Shown piece after piece: positions 1-7,578 of a stretch of 8,558 nt of DNA; within the stretch, counting starts at the first letter, position 1; each line of letters opens with the position of its first letter. The notes beneath the pieces are model-generated. The model did no database searches. It worked only from the letters and a program-made list of their open reading frames with translations, and was not told where the DNA came from. The DNA is taken from the NCBI GenBank assembly GCA_902468045.1, contig CABQXG010000040.1, positions 1 through 8,558 on the forward strand, in the 5' to 3' direction. The position numbers were made by a program, and so were the translations under genes. The stretch is from an uncultured Collinsella sp. (GTDB taxonomy: Bacteria > Actinomycetota > Coriobacteriia > Coriobacteriales > Coriobacteriaceae).

Positions 1-438
1 GCAGCCGGGGATATAGACATCGACCGGCAGAATCTTATCCGTGCCACCCCAGACGCAGTAGTTGTCGTAGAAGATGCCGCCGGTGCAGCCGCACGCGCCG
101 TAGGACACCACAATCTTGGGATCGGGTGCGGCCTCAAAGGCGCGCAGGGCCGGCATGCGCATGGCACGCGTCACGGCGCCGGTGTACAGCAGCACATCGG
201 CGTGACGGGGCGAAGGCACGACCTTGATGCCAAAGCGCTCGACGTCGAAGACGGGCGTGATGGAACCGAAGATCTCGATCTCGCAGCCGTTGCAGCCGCC
301 GCAGTCGACACGGTAGACGTACACCGAGCGCTTGATCTTCTTAAGAAGGGTCGCCTTGGCCTTCTCGATGCTCTCGTCGAGCTCGATCTTGGTCGGGCGG
401 TACTGAAGCCGCTCGGGCAAAAGCGTGGGTTCGGCCAT
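1..438 (-). CDS. hyfI: Hydrogenase-4-type [NiFe] hydrogenase small subunit, HyfI/HycG-like (NuoB family); 3' end cut off by window
   Basis: The small electron-transfer subunit of a group 4 [NiFe] hydrogenase; in this family it carries one [4Fe-4S] cluster next to the Ni-Fe site and hands electrons to the large subunit. Only the first 146 residues are in the window; E. coli HyfI is about 250 residues, so roughly 100 C-terminal residues are missing. Visible cluster motifs are DCGGCNGCE at residues 45-53, GACGCTGG at 114-121 and IPGC at 143-146, the last cysteine falling exactly at the window edge. The stretch [20 protein letters not shown] (73-92) is typical of HycG/HyfI. The ATG at 438 lies two bases after the hyfH stop and has an AAGGAGG site seven bases upstream. 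There is no signal peptide or membrane segment, which fits group 4 enzymes facing the cytoplasm. Odd point: Cys118, where E. coli HycG (from memory) has Asn. Family identity is very secure; hyfI rather than hycG rests on the operon context. Confidence 0.95.
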   Translation of the reverse strand, partial: MAEPTLLPERLQYRPTKIELDESIEKAKATLLKKIKRSVYVYRVDCGGCNGCEIEIFGSITPVFDVERFGIKVVPSPRHADVLLYTGAVTRAMRMPALRAFEAAPDPKIVVSYGACGCTGGIFYDNYCVWGGTDKILPVDVYIPGC

Positions 439-440
439 GG

Positions 441-1157
441 TTACTCCTCCTTCGTTTCAAAATCCATGATGATGCCCTCGACCGGCGCCGGACCGGCGGG
501 AATCTCGGGCGCATCGGGGTTGAGCTCGCGGTCGATATACTCCGGGTTCACGCCGTGGCCGCCCAGATACTCCATGCCGGGACCCTGGGGCTCACCGGAC
601 GCAAGCGTCTCGTTGGCGGCCATGCCGTGCGCGTTGCCGGTCTTTACGGCCGAGGCGGCGCTCAGGGCGTCGAGCTCGCGCTTGCACTCCTGGCACATAC
701 CGACGGTACGGGCGGCCTGCTCGGCCTCCATGCCGCCGGCCTTTTGCAGCAGGCGCTTGGCGTAGTCGATCTCCTTGTGCGGGGCGAACGGCTTGCCGCA
801 GCGCGAGCAGTGCTCGAGCGTGTAGACGCTCTTGCTGGTGAGGTCGTCCTTGCTCATGACGGCCAACTCAAACTCCTCGGTGAGCTTGATGGCCTCCATG
901 GGGCAGGCTTCCTCGCAACGGCCGCAAAAGATGCAGCGACCGTAGTCGATCGACCAGGTGATGGTATCGGCCGCAAGGTCGGTGTCCATGCGAATGGCAT
1001 CGGCCGGGCACGCCACGCCGCAGGCACCGCAGGCAATGCAGAGCTCGGCGTTGTGCTCGGGCTTGCCGCGCATGTCCTTGTTGGTGGGGAACGGCGCAAA
1101 CGGGTACTTGACCGTCGCGTCGCCGGCCTTGGCGTTAACCTTCCAAAGCTTCAGCAT
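441..1157 (-). CDS. hyfH: Hydrogenase-4-type 2[4Fe-4S] ferredoxin-like subunit, HyfH/HycF-like (NuoI family)
   Basis: Iron-sulfur electron-transfer subunit (238 residues) bridging the electron-input ferredoxin protein and the small subunit HyfI. Two classical [4Fe-4S] motifs are visible: [12 protein letters not shown] (residues 40-51) and [12 protein letters not shown] (75-86). A further pair, CSRC (117-120) and CQEC (155-158), flanks [11 protein letters not shown] and resembles the four-cysteine site I recall in E. coli HycF, likely a rubredoxin- or zinc-like metal site. The N-terminal [20 protein letters not shown] also fits HycF. The ATG at 1157 is chosen over the in-frame ATG at 1280: the longer version would add 41 Arg/Ser-rich residues lying inside hyfG, whereas 1157 follows the hyfG stop by one base and has a GAGGAGG site. 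Odd: residues 172-238 form a tail rich in Gly, Pro, Ala and acidic residues, absent from E. coli HycF (about 180 residues). No membrane segment. Confidence 0.95.
   Translation of the reverse strand: MLKLWKVNAKAGDATVKYPFAPFPTNKDMRGKPEHNAELCIACGACGVACPADAIRMDTDLAADTITWSIDYGRCIFCGRCEEACPMEAIKLTEEFELAVMSKDDLTSKSVYTLEHCSRCGKPFAPHKEIDYAKRLLQKAGGMEAEQAARTVGMCQECKRELDALSAASAVKTGNAHGMAANETLASGEPQGPGMEYLGGHGVNPEYIDRELNPDAPEIPAGPAPVEGIIMDFETKEE
444..452 (-). promoter_or_regulatory. Ribosome binding site of hyfI
   Basis: The minus strand reads AAGGAGGAG directly before the hyfH stop codon TAA, then CC and the hyfI ATG. The AAGGAGG core is seven bases from the start. It is encoded within the last codons of hyfH, so ribosomes finishing hyfH can start hyfI. 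Confidence 0.85.
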
Positions 1158-1158
1158 A

Positions 1159-2931
1159 TTAGAGCGCCTCCTCATCGAGCGGAGCGGCCATGGTGCCCTC
1201 GCCCGCAAGCGGCGACTTGTCGCGCCAGACGTTCTCGAACTGCTCCTTGTCGAGCACATGGTCGCGCTTGGCGGCGACATCGGTCACCGTCACGCGGTCG
1301 GTGCAGGAGTAGCACGGGTCGAGCGAGCCGACGATCAGCGCCGCGTCGCCCACGGTGTTGCCGCGGAACATGTAGCGCAGGACCGGCCAGTTGCTGTACG
1401 TGGCGGCCTTGGCGCGCCAGCGGTAGCACTTCTGGTTGTTGCCGAGCATGGCCCAGTGCACGTCCTCGCCGCGCGGCGCCTCGGTGGCGCCGATGGCGTA
1501 CTTGTGCGGGGTGTACTCCCAATCCGTGGTGAGGATGGGGCCCGACGGGCAGTTCTCGAGCATGGTCTCGATCATGTCGATCGAATCGTAGACCTCCTGG
1601 ATGCGAACGGCGGTACGGCCGAAGGCATCGCAGGTGTCGGCCGTGGCGGCGTGCATCTTTTGAACGTCCGGATCGGCGTAGCCGTCGAAGGGATGGTCAA
1701 AACGCACGTCGCGGGCATAGCCCGAGCCACGCATGAGCGGACCGACCGGCGAGAAGTCGCGTGCGATCTTGCGGTCCAAGATGCCGATGCCACTCGTACG
1801 CTCAATAAAGTTGGGCGTGGAGAGCAAGACGTCGACGAGCTCCTGAACCTCGGAGCGCAGCTGGTGGATGGTCGTGAGCGTGGAGAGCTTCTGCTCGGCC
1901 AAAATGTCGCGACGCACGCCGCCGATCACGTTGAGGCCGTAGGTCTTGCGGTGACCGGAGAGCTTCTCGGCCAGGTCCATGGACTTCTCGCGGACGCGGA
2001 AGAACTGCTGGAAGCCGGAGTCGAAGCCTGTGTAGTGCGACGCCAGGCCGATGTTGAGCAGATGCGAGTGCAGGCGCTCGACCTCGAGCATGATAGCGCG
2101 GATGTACTGGGCGCGCGGCGGGACATGAATGCCCTGGGCGCGCTCGACGGCCTCGGCATAGGCCACCGAGTGGGCGCAGCCGCAGATGCCGCAGATGCGG
2201 TCGGCGAGGAACGTCACAGCGTCATAGTTCAGACGCGTCTCGGCGACCTTCTCCATGCCGCGGTGCACATAGAACAGACGGTAGTCGGCGTCGACGATCG
2301 TCTCGCCCTCGACGAACAGGCGGAAGTGGCCGGGCTCGTCGGAGGTAATGTGCAGCGGGCCCATGGGGACGAGCGTGGTCTCCTTGCCCTTGGTGTCGGC
2401 CAAGAACTCGTAGTTTTCCATGTCGCTCGCGGGAGCGGGACGGAAGCGGTAGTCCATGGAGTCCTTGCGCAGCGGGTACAGGCCGCTGGGCCAGTCATCG
2501 GGCAGCACCAGGCGGCGACGATCGGGCAGACCCTCGGGGATCAGGCCGAACATATCGCGCAGCTCGCGCTCGCCCCACACGCAGGCGGGGACGAACGGCG
2601 TCACGGACGGGAACGTCATCTTGGCGGGATCGACCTCGGTACGCACGGTCACCCAGCCGGGGTCCTCCCCCTCCATGGAGATGACGTAGTACACAGCGTA
2701 ACGGCCGCACAGACTGCGCTCATCGTTGCCGATGATCACGGGAATCCAGCCGTAGCGCTCGTAATACAGGTAGTGGACGGCCTCGGGCAGCTTGTCCTGC
2801 TTGACGGTAATCGTCAGCTGGTCCTCGCACTGCCACTCGACCTTCTCGATGCAGCCCGGAACGGCGCGGCGCAGGGCCTCGACATGGCTCTCGCAGCGAC
2901 GGGCATACACCTTGTTCTCAGTTTCAATCAT
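1159..2931 (-). CDS. hyfG: Hydrogenase-4-type [NiFe] hydrogenase catalytic large subunit with fused NuoC-like domain, HyfG/HycE-like
   Basis: Catalytic subunit (590 residues), where 2H+ + 2e- are converted to H2 at the Ni-Fe(CN)2CO centre. Residues about 1-165 are a NuoC-like (30 kDa) domain with the signature ERELRDMFGL at 121-130; about 185-590 are the NuoD/hydrogenase large-subunit domain. Ni ligands are intact: RICGIC with Cys247 and Cys250 (His254 follows), and DPCYSC with Cys540 and Cys543. HRGMEK (223-228) and EAPRGED (484-490) supply the conserved Glu and Arg near the active site. NuoD of complex I lacks these cysteines, so this is a hydrogenase, not complex I. By analogy with HycE, a HycI-like endopeptidase should cut after Arg546, removing a 44-residue tail, somewhat longer than the 32 residues removed from HycE. 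The ATG at 2931 lies three bases after the hyfF stop with a GAGGTGGAG site overlapping the end of hyfF. Length is close to HycE (569). Confidence 0.97.
   Translation of the reverse strand: MIETENKVYARRCESHVEALRRAVPGCIEKVEWQCEDQLTITVKQDKLPEAVHYLYYERYGWIPVIIGNDERSLCGRYAVYYVISMEGEDPGWVTVRTEVDPAKMTFPSVTPFVPACVWGERELRDMFGLIPEGLPDRRRLVLPDDWPSGLYPLRKDSMDYRFRPAPASDMENYEFLADTKGKETTLVPMGPLHITSDEPGHFRLFVEGETIVDADYRLFYVHRGMEKVAETRLNYDAVTFLADRICGICGCAHSVAYAEAVERAQGIHVPPRAQYIRAIMLEVERLHSHLLNIGLASHYTGFDSGFQQFFRVREKSMDLAEKLSGHRKTYGLNVIGGVRRDILAEQKLSTLTTIHQLRSEVQELVDVLLSTPNFIERTSGIGILDRKIARDFSPVGPLMRGSGYARDVRFDHPFDGYADPDVQKMHAATADTCDAFGRTAVRIQEVYDSIDMIETMLENCPSGPILTTDWEYTPHKYAIGATEAPRGEDVHWAMLGNNQKCYRWRAKAATYSNWPVLRYMFRGNTVGDAALIVGSLDPCYSCTDRVTVTDVAAKRDHVLDKEQFENVWRDKSPLAGEGTMAAPLDEEAL
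1167..1173 (-). promoter_or_regulatory. Ribosome binding site of hyfH (decides the start)
   Basis: GAGGAGG on the minus strand lies nine bases before the ATG at 1157 and is formed by the Glu-Glu-Ala codons at the end of hyfG. It supports the start at 1157 over the in-frame ATG at 1280. Confidence 0.85.
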
Positions 2932-2934
2932 TCG

Positions 2935-4494
2935 TTACTCCACCTCGCTCTGAGCGGTCTCGGTACCGAACACAGCGCGGTACATCGGCGTCGCGTGAAG
3001 TTCCTCGGTGCTCTGCTCGAGCACGATGCCGGTCGCGGTCTCCACACCGTGCACGAGAGGCAGCGGGGTGGCGATGCCAAACCACAAGATCATGACAGCC
3101 AGGATGATTTCGGGAATAAGCATGAGCGCCGGAGCCTCATGCTTGCCCATGCCCTGGGGCGCATGGCCGAATACCGACTTGAGTGCGATGCGGGTGAGCG
3201 CGGAGATGGCCACGGTAAGACCGAGGGCGACCACGACGACCAGCCACATGGGACCGGCGGTAACACCGGCGACAAAAGTCAGGAACTCGGAGATAAACAT
3301 GCCAAAGGGCGGGAAGGCGCCAAGACCGAGCAGCGCCAGGACGGCGAGCGCGGCGGTTGCGGGGGCAACCTCGACGACGCCCTGGATCTTGGCCAGGCTA
3401 CGCGTGCCAAAGGCGTGCTGGATGTTGCCGGACACGCAGAAGGCAAGCGTCTTGGTAAAGCCGTGGAACACGCAGTGCAGCAGGGCCGCGGCGATACCCA
3501 GCGGGCCGCCGATACCCAGGCACAGGGCGATAACACCCACGTTCTCCACAGACGAGTACGCAAAGCGGCGCTTGAGGTCGTCCTGGCGAAACATCGAAAG
3601 CGCCGCCACCAAAATGGACAGCGTGCCGACGATCAGCAGCAAAAGTTGCGGATACTCGGCGCCCACGGCCTGGATGGTAAAGCCATAGAAGCGCATGATC
3701 ACGAGCATGGCGCACTTGAGCAGCACGCCCGAGAGCAGGGCCGAGACAGGGCTCGGGGCCTGGGAGTGGGCATCGGGCAGCCAAGTGTGCATGGGGAACA
3801 GGCCGGCCTTGGTGCCAAAGCCGATCACGATAAACGCAAAGGCGAGGCGCATGAGCGTCGGGTCGAACTGGTCGGCGTACGGCAGCACGCATGACAGGAA
3901 TGCGGCCTCGTGGGCGTTGGGAATCACGTCGGCGGCGTTGGCGTAGATCAAAAGCGTACCGAACAAGCCAAAGGCCACGCCGGCGGTGCAGACCATCGCA
4001 TACTTCCAAGAAGCCTCGAGGGCCGTCTTGTTCTTGTAGATACCCACGAGGAACACGGTGGAAAGCGTGGTTGCCTCCACGGCGGCCCACGTGAGGATCA
4101 TGTTGTTGGACAGGCACGCGAGCAGCATGGTGAACACAAACAGGCTAAACAGCGCAAAATACTGCTTGGCGCGCTCGGCGGGCATGGAGCCCTCCTCGAT
4201 ATCGGCCTTTACATAGGGCAGCGAGAACAGCCCCGTAAGAAAACCGATAAAGCCGATGAGCAGCACAAAGATGGCGCCCAGCGAATCGAGGTGGAACCAC
4301 AGGCCAAGAGCGCTCGCGGTTTCGCCGCTCATAAGGACGTCGCCGGCCGTCATAATCGACAGCACCAGGACGGCTGCGACGGAGACCAGGTTGAGACCGG
4401 CAAACACGTTATAGGACGTGTTCTTGGGCAAAAACGCCATGACCAGCGAGAACACCAAAGGAGTCGCGAGCAGGGCGAGAATCAACGTTTCCAT
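2935..4494 (-). CDS. hyfF: Hydrogenase-4 membrane subunit HyfF-like (NuoL/M/N antiporter family)
   Basis: Integral membrane subunit (519 residues; E. coli HyfF is about 526) of the complex I-type antiporter family, part of the putative ion-translocating arm. The sequence is hydrophobic throughout, with about 13-14 predictable membrane helices up to about residue 482 and a soluble tail of roughly 37 residues. Signature residues of the family are present: Glu140 in LTWAAVEATTLS, Lys229 in IGFGTKAGLFPMHTWLPDAH, Lys260 in SGVLLKCAM, His340/His344 and Lys348 in LLHCVFHGFTKTLAF, and Glu403 in FGMFISEFLTF. The closest family resemblance is to HyfF-type proteins; position between the NuoK-like hyfE and the catalytic hyfG is the same as in E. 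coli. The ATG at 4494 lies three bases after the hyfE stop, preceded by a G-rich GAGGGGG site. Presence of this gene separates the cluster from the smaller hydrogenase-3 (hyc) type, which has only one antiporter-like subunit. Confidence 0.94.
   Translation of the reverse strand: METLILALLATPLVFSLVMAFLPKNTSYNVFAGLNLVSVAAVLVLSIMTAGDVLMSGETASALGLWFHLDSLGAIFVLLIGFIGFLTGLFSLPYVKADIEEGSMPAERAKQYFALFSLFVFTMLLACLSNNMILTWAAVEATTLSTVFLVGIYKNKTALEASWKYAMVCTAGVAFGLFGTLLIYANAADVIPNAHEAAFLSCVLPYADQFDPTLMRLAFAFIVIGFGTKAGLFPMHTWLPDAHSQAPSPVSALLSGVLLKCAMLVIMRFYGFTIQAVGAEYPQLLLLIVGTLSILVAALSMFRQDDLKRRFAYSSVENVGVIALCLGIGGPLGIAAALLHCVFHGFTKTLAFCVSGNIQHAFGTRSLAKIQGVVEVAPATAALAVLALLGLGAFPPFGMFISEFLTFVAGVTAGPMWLVVVVALGLTVAISALTRIALKSVFGHAPQGMGKHEAPALMLIPEIILAVMILWFGIATPLPLVHGVETATGIVLEQSTEELHATPMYRAVFGTETAQSEVE
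2938..2946 (-). promoter_or_regulatory. Ribosome binding site of hyfG
   Basis: GAGGTGGAG on the minus strand abuts the hyfF stop codon TAA, followed by CGA and the hyfG ATG; six bases separate it from the start. It lies wholly inside the hyfF coding sequence. Confidence 0.8.
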
Positions 4495-4497
4495 GGA

Positions 4498-5151
4498 CTA
4501 CCCCCTCAGCTCGGACAGGTCGCGCGCATCGAGCGAGTGGGAGTCGTCCCAAATGCGACGCACGACGATGGACATGATGATGACGGCAAAGATGGCGTCG
4601 GTGGCGATACCGATCTCGATGATCTCGGGAGCGGTGGGGGCCAAAAGCGCGAGCGTCACATGGCTGCCGTTTTCCATAAGGCAGTATCCAAAGATCTGCT
4701 TCATGATGTTGCGCTGCGAGATGATGCAGGTGAGGCCCACAAAGAAGTGAGCGAAGCTAATAGCGAGCGCAGGCGTTGCGACCTCGGCCGTGGGCAGGCT
4801 GATCTGCGTCACGACGGCAAAGCAGATCGCGACCTCGACGGCGATGATGCAGATGGCCCACGCGGGCTTAAGGCCGGCCTTGAGCGATGCGTCGCTCGGC
4901 TCGCCCATCTTCTTATATGCGCGGTTAAGGATATAAGGGACCAGGACGACCTTAGTGATAAAGGCGGATCCAGCCCACATAAGCAGCTCCTGCGCACCGG
5001 TGGTGGCACCGAGCGTAGCGAGCAGTCCCACGAGCACCAGCGACTGTACCGCATACCAGCTGATGGCGTGCTTGATGTTCTTTGAGACGACCACCATGGT
5101 GGACGTGACGATCAGAAGGCCGCCAAGGATGTTGACGATCGAATAACCCAT
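4498..5151 (-). CDS. hyfE: Hydrogenase-4 membrane subunit HyfE-like (NuoK-like)
   Basis: Small integral membrane protein (217 residues; E. coli HyfE is 216) that in this family corresponds to NuoK and probably connects the antiporter subunits to the HyfC anchor. About six hydrophobic helices can be seen: near 5-23, 30-48, 57-75, 97-117, 126-145 and 180-197. Glu55 (GAQELLMW) and Glu160 in QRNIMKQIFGYCLMENG (146-162) are candidates for the buried acidic residues of the NuoK proton path. The ALAISFAHFFVGL and HVTLALLAPTAPEIIEIGIA stretches are typical of HyfE. The ATG at 5151 is supported by an AGGAGGT site whose first bases belong to the stop codon of hyfD; the gap between the genes is 13 bases. 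The C-terminus is short, hydrophilic and ends in ARDLSELRG. Confidence 0.94.
   Translation of the reverse strand: MGYSIVNILGGLLIVTSTMVVVSKNIKHAISWYAVQSLVLVGLLATLGATTGAQELLMWAGSAFITKVVLVPYILNRAYKKMGEPSDASLKAGLKPAWAICIIAVEVAICFAVVTQISLPTAEVATPALAISFAHFFVGLTCIISQRNIMKQIFGYCLMENGSHVTLALLAPTAPEIIEIGIATDAIFAVIIMSIVVRRIWDDSHSLDARDLSELRG
4501..4507 (-). promoter_or_regulatory. Ribosome binding site of hyfF (G-rich variant)
   Basis: GAGGGGG on the minus strand sits just before the hyfE stop TAG, six bases from the hyfF ATG. It is less canonical than the AGGAGG sites at the other junctions, so hyfF may depend more on coupling to hyfE translation (inference). Confidence 0.65.
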
Positions 5152-5159
5152 GTCGTTCT

Positions 5160-5167
5160 ACCTCCTA
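5160..5167 (-). promoter_or_regulatory. Ribosome binding site of hyfE overlapping the hyfD stop codon
   Basis: TAGGAGGT on the minus strand begins with the hyfD stop codon TAG and lies eight bases before the hyfE ATG. It is a near-perfect anti-SD match at normal spacing. Confidence 0.9.
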
Positions 5168-6622
5168 ACCGATCCAGCTGGCCGAAAGCGGGCCGCTGAC
5201 GATGACCATGATGATGAGCACGATGAACACGAACGCCATCGCGCGGGGAAGCGGGGCTCCCGCAGCGACCTCGTCGCTCGGCTCGCCGGGCAGGCAATAG
5301 CCCATCCACTTGAGGAACCAGGCGAAGGTGGCGACGGTCTCGGCGACCATGATGCACACGAGCACCAGGATCGCAACGTTGCCGGCACCCACAGAAAAGC
5401 CGCCGGCGATGATCTGGAACTTCGAGAAGAACGTGTTCATGGGCGGCACACCGGCAATGGCGAGTGCCGCGACACCAAAGCCCACGCCCGAGATCGGGTA
5501 CTTCTTTACGATGCCGCGAAGCTTGGGCAGCATACGCGTGCCGAGCGTAAAGGAGAACGAACCGGCGATCAGGAAGAACAGCGTCTTGGCGAAAGCGTGG
5601 TTAAAGATGTGGCACACGGCACCGTCAAAGGACAGCTGGCTGCCAAAGACCGAAAGGCCCAGACCAAAGAACACATAGGAGAGCTGGGCGATCGTAGAGA
5701 AAGCCAGCAGGCGCTTCATGTCCTTTTGCGGCAGGTACATAAGGAAACCAAAGAGCATGGTGACCATGGCGTCGACAATGGCGACCCAGCCCACGATCTC
5801 GGGAATCTCGCCGGCAGAGACGAGTGCACGCGCGAACACGCACACGCCGACCTTGACCATCGAGGCGCCATGCAGGTAGGCCGAAACAGGCGTCGGCGCC
5901 TCCATGGCCGAAGGCAGCCACATGTACATGGGAACCTGTGCGGACTTGGCCCAGGCCGCAAACAGCACGAGCAAAAGGACGATAGCCTTGAGCTTGGCGT
6001 CGAGGCCAGCAATCGCGGTAATGGCGAAGGTGCCGGTGTGGGCAAACACGATGGCGGCGCCCAGATACAGGCCGAGCGCACCGATATGCGTGATGATCAG
6101 GGCCTTCATGCCGGCCTTCTTGGCCGTAGGCGTCATGTAGTAGCTAATGAGGCCCCAAGAGCACGCACCCGTGATCTCAAAGAACACGAGCTGGCCCAAA
6201 AGGGTCGAGCTGTACACGAGGCCGGCCATGGCGCCGATGAAGGTCGCGAGGTAAGCGTAGAAGCGACGACGCGGCGCGTCGGGATGCTCACGGTTGTTCT
6301 CGCTCATATAGGGAATCGAATAGATCACGACAAGCAGGCCGATACCCACAAAGGCGGGCGCGAGCAGCGTGCTCATGCGATCGAAGGTGAATCCCATGAC
6401 GAGGGTCTGCCCAAACGAGATCAGGGGGACCTGCGTGTCGGGCATGCCGGCGCCAGCGAAATTCGCGGCGAGGGCGATGGTGCAGACCGTCGAGACGGCA
6501 GCACCCAAAACGCTGAACCACTTGGCGTACGGACGGGGGAACAGGGCGACGAGCACCGAGGCCACCATCGGGGCCGCGATAGCGACCAAGCCGAGAAGGG
6601 ACAGACTGACTGCAAATGACAT
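5165..6622 (-). CDS. hyfD: Hydrogenase-4 membrane subunit HyfD-like (NuoL/M/N antiporter family)
   Basis: Integral membrane antiporter-like subunit (485 residues; E. coli HyfD is 479), a second member of this family in the operon, expected in the membrane arm of the hydrogenase-4 complex. About 14 hydrophobic helices span the protein. Landmarks shared with E. coli HyfD as I remember it are NREHPDAPRRRFYAYLATFI (110-129), STLLGQLVFFEITGACSW (139-156, with Glu149), WAKSAQVPMYMWLPSAMEAP (224-243, with Lys226), SAYLHGASMVKVGV (247-260, with Lys257), NHAFAKTLFFLIAG (341-354, with Lys346) and GVPPMNTFFSKF (391-402). The charged residues expected of an ion path are all present. The ATG at 6622 follows the hyfC stop by 15 bases, with GGGAG five bases upstream of the start and a second purine tract overlapping the hyfC stop. 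HyfD has no counterpart in the hyc (hydrogenase-3) operon, so it is a good marker for a hyf-type complex. Confidence 0.95.
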   Translation of the reverse strand: MSFAVSLSLLGLVAIAAPMVASVLVALFPRPYAKWFSVLGAAVSTVCTIALAANFAGAGMPDTQVPLISFGQTLVMGFTFDRMSTLLAPAFVGIGLLVVIYSIPYMSENNREHPDAPRRRFYAYLATFIGAMAGLVYSSTLLGQLVFFEITGACSWGLISYYMTPTAKKAGMKALIITHIGALGLYLGAAIVFAHTGTFAITAIAGLDAKLKAIVLLLVLFAAWAKSAQVPMYMWLPSAMEAPTPVSAYLHGASMVKVGVCVFARALVSAGEIPEIVGWVAIVDAMVTMLFGFLMYLPQKDMKRLLAFSTIAQLSYVFFGLGLSVFGSQLSFDGAVCHIFNHAFAKTLFFLIAGSFSFTLGTRMLPKLRGIVKKYPISGVGFGVAALAIAGVPPMNTFFSKFQIIAGGFSVGAGNVAILVLVCIMVAETVATFAWFLKWMGYCLPGEPSDEVAAGAPLPRAMAFVFIVLIIMVIVSGPLSASWIG

Positions 6623-6627
6623 TGTTT

Positions 6628-6640
6628 CTCCCTTCTCCTA
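6628..6640 (-). promoter_or_regulatory. Ribosome binding site region of hyfD
   Basis: The minus strand reads TAGGAGAAGGGAG, beginning with the hyfC stop codon, then AAACA and the hyfD ATG. Two purine cores are possible: GGGAG five bases from the start, or GGAG twelve bases away. The nearer one is the likelier site. Confidence 0.7.
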
Positions 6641-7564
6641 CACGCCGACGACCACGAAGACAAACGCCAGAACGGCGATGCCCACGACGGCCCAGGTCTG
6701 ATTGCCGGGCACCTTAAAACGCGAGCGCGAGCAGGAGTTCTCGATCACGCCGCACACGACAAAGTCGATAAGGCACTTAACAAGGAAGATGACTGCGCCC
6801 AGAACGGCGGCGGCGCCCACGGTCGCGGGCTCGCCCCAGGGGACGAAGATCGCGCAGAACCAAGCGACAACCAGGACCTGTTTCATGGACATGGCGAGCT
6901 TGGCCATGGCGAGCGACGGGCCCGAAAGCTCGGCGAGCGGACCTTCCTGAAGCTCTTGCTCGGCCTCGGCCTGATCAAAGGGCAGCTTGCCGAGTTCCAT
7001 GTAGCAGGCAATCGCAAAGGCGATGCCGGCAAGGATCACGGCGACCGGCGCGTCGATGGCGCCCGTCATGATGTGCTGACCCATGGTGGCGATGTCGGTG
7101 GAACCGCACACCAGGGCGGCGGCAAACAGCGCCAGCAGCATGGACGGCTCGATGAGCACGCTCATGAGCAGCTCGCGGACGCCGCCGATACCGGCGTAGG
7201 CGTTGGACGAATCCACACCGCAGAGGGCGAAGAAGAAGCGGGCGAGCGCCAGGCTGTACATGATGGTGATGGCGTCACCAAAGACCGGGATGGGGCTTTG
7301 TGCCGTAAAGAGCGGCAGGCCCATCGCGAGCATAAAGGCGACGGCGAAGAACAGCGGCGGCATAATGCGCAGCGCAAAGCTCGCATCCTCGCTCTGGGAC
7401 TCGGGGCGCGCAAAGAGCTTGGCCAGGTCGCGATAGTCCTGCATGATGCTGGGGCCGCGACGGTTGTGCATCTTGGCGCGGATCACGCGGCCGAGACCGG
7501 AGAAGAACGGTGCGACGGCCATGACGACCACACCCTGCAGAACGGCAAGTACGATGTTGTTCAT
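6638..7564 (-). CDS. hyfC: Hydrogenase-4 membrane anchor subunit HyfC/HycD-like (NuoH family)
   Basis: NuoH-like integral membrane subunit (308 residues; E. coli HyfC is about 315) that anchors the soluble hydrogenase arm and forms the junction to the ion-translocating subunits. About eight hydrophobic helices are visible. Family landmarks: MHNRRGPSIMQDYRDLAKLF (32-51), the loop that in NuoH-type proteins faces the small subunit; FFALCGVDSSNAYAGIGGVR (111-130) followed by ELLMSVLIEP (131-140, Glu131 and Glu139); and MELGKLPFDQAEAEQELQEG (189-208), the acidic loop diagnostic of group 4 hydrogenase anchors. The ATG at 7564 is supported by an AAGGAGG site seven bases upstream that overlaps the hyfB stop codon. 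The order hyfB-hyfC-hyfD matches E. coli hyf. HycD is the alternative name for the same family; the downstream hyfD/E/F genes favour hyfC. Confidence 0.95.
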   Translation of the reverse strand: MNNIVLAVLQGVVVMAVAPFFSGLGRVIRAKMHNRRGPSIMQDYRDLAKLFARPESQSEDASFALRIMPPLFFAVAFMLAMGLPLFTAQSPIPVFGDAITIMYSLALARFFFALCGVDSSNAYAGIGGVRELLMSVLIEPSMLLALFAAALVCGSTDIATMGQHIMTGAIDAPVAVILAGIAFAIACYMELGKLPFDQAEAEQELQEGPLAELSGPSLAMAKLAMSMKQVLVVAWFCAIFVPWGEPATVGAAAVLGAVIFLVKCLIDFVVCGVIENSCSRSRFKVPGNQTWAVVGIAVLAFVFVVVGV

Positions 7565-7571
7565 GCTCTCC

Positions 7572-7578
7572 CCTCCTT
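7572..7578 (-). promoter_or_regulatory. Ribosome binding site of hyfC overlapping the hyfB stop codon
   Basis: AAGGAGG on the minus strand starts within the hyfB TAA stop and lies seven bases before the hyfC ATG, giving a strong and well spaced initiation signal. Confidence 0.88.

Noticed and set aside
1158..1280. A 41-residue N-terminal extension of hyfH starting at the ATG at 1280
   Set aside because: The extension is Arg/Ser-rich, lies out of frame inside the conserved C-terminus of hyfG, and a good ribosome binding site supports the ATG at 1157, where homology to HycF begins.
958..3894. A 978-codon open frame on the plus strand, antisense to hyfH, hyfG and hyfF
   Set aside because: Its protein is His/Gly/Asp/Arg-rich without recognisable domains, and it runs across the junctions of three clearly conserved minus-strand genes. 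Long antisense frames are expected in GC-rich genes with G/C-ending codons. A coding shadow.
5150..6619. A 489-codon plus-strand open frame antisense to hyfD, and a similar one of 391 codons at 3910-5085
   Set aside because: Same reasoning: charged, low-complexity translations opposite well conserved membrane proteins, with no supporting family motif. Shadows of hyfD, hyfE and hyfF.
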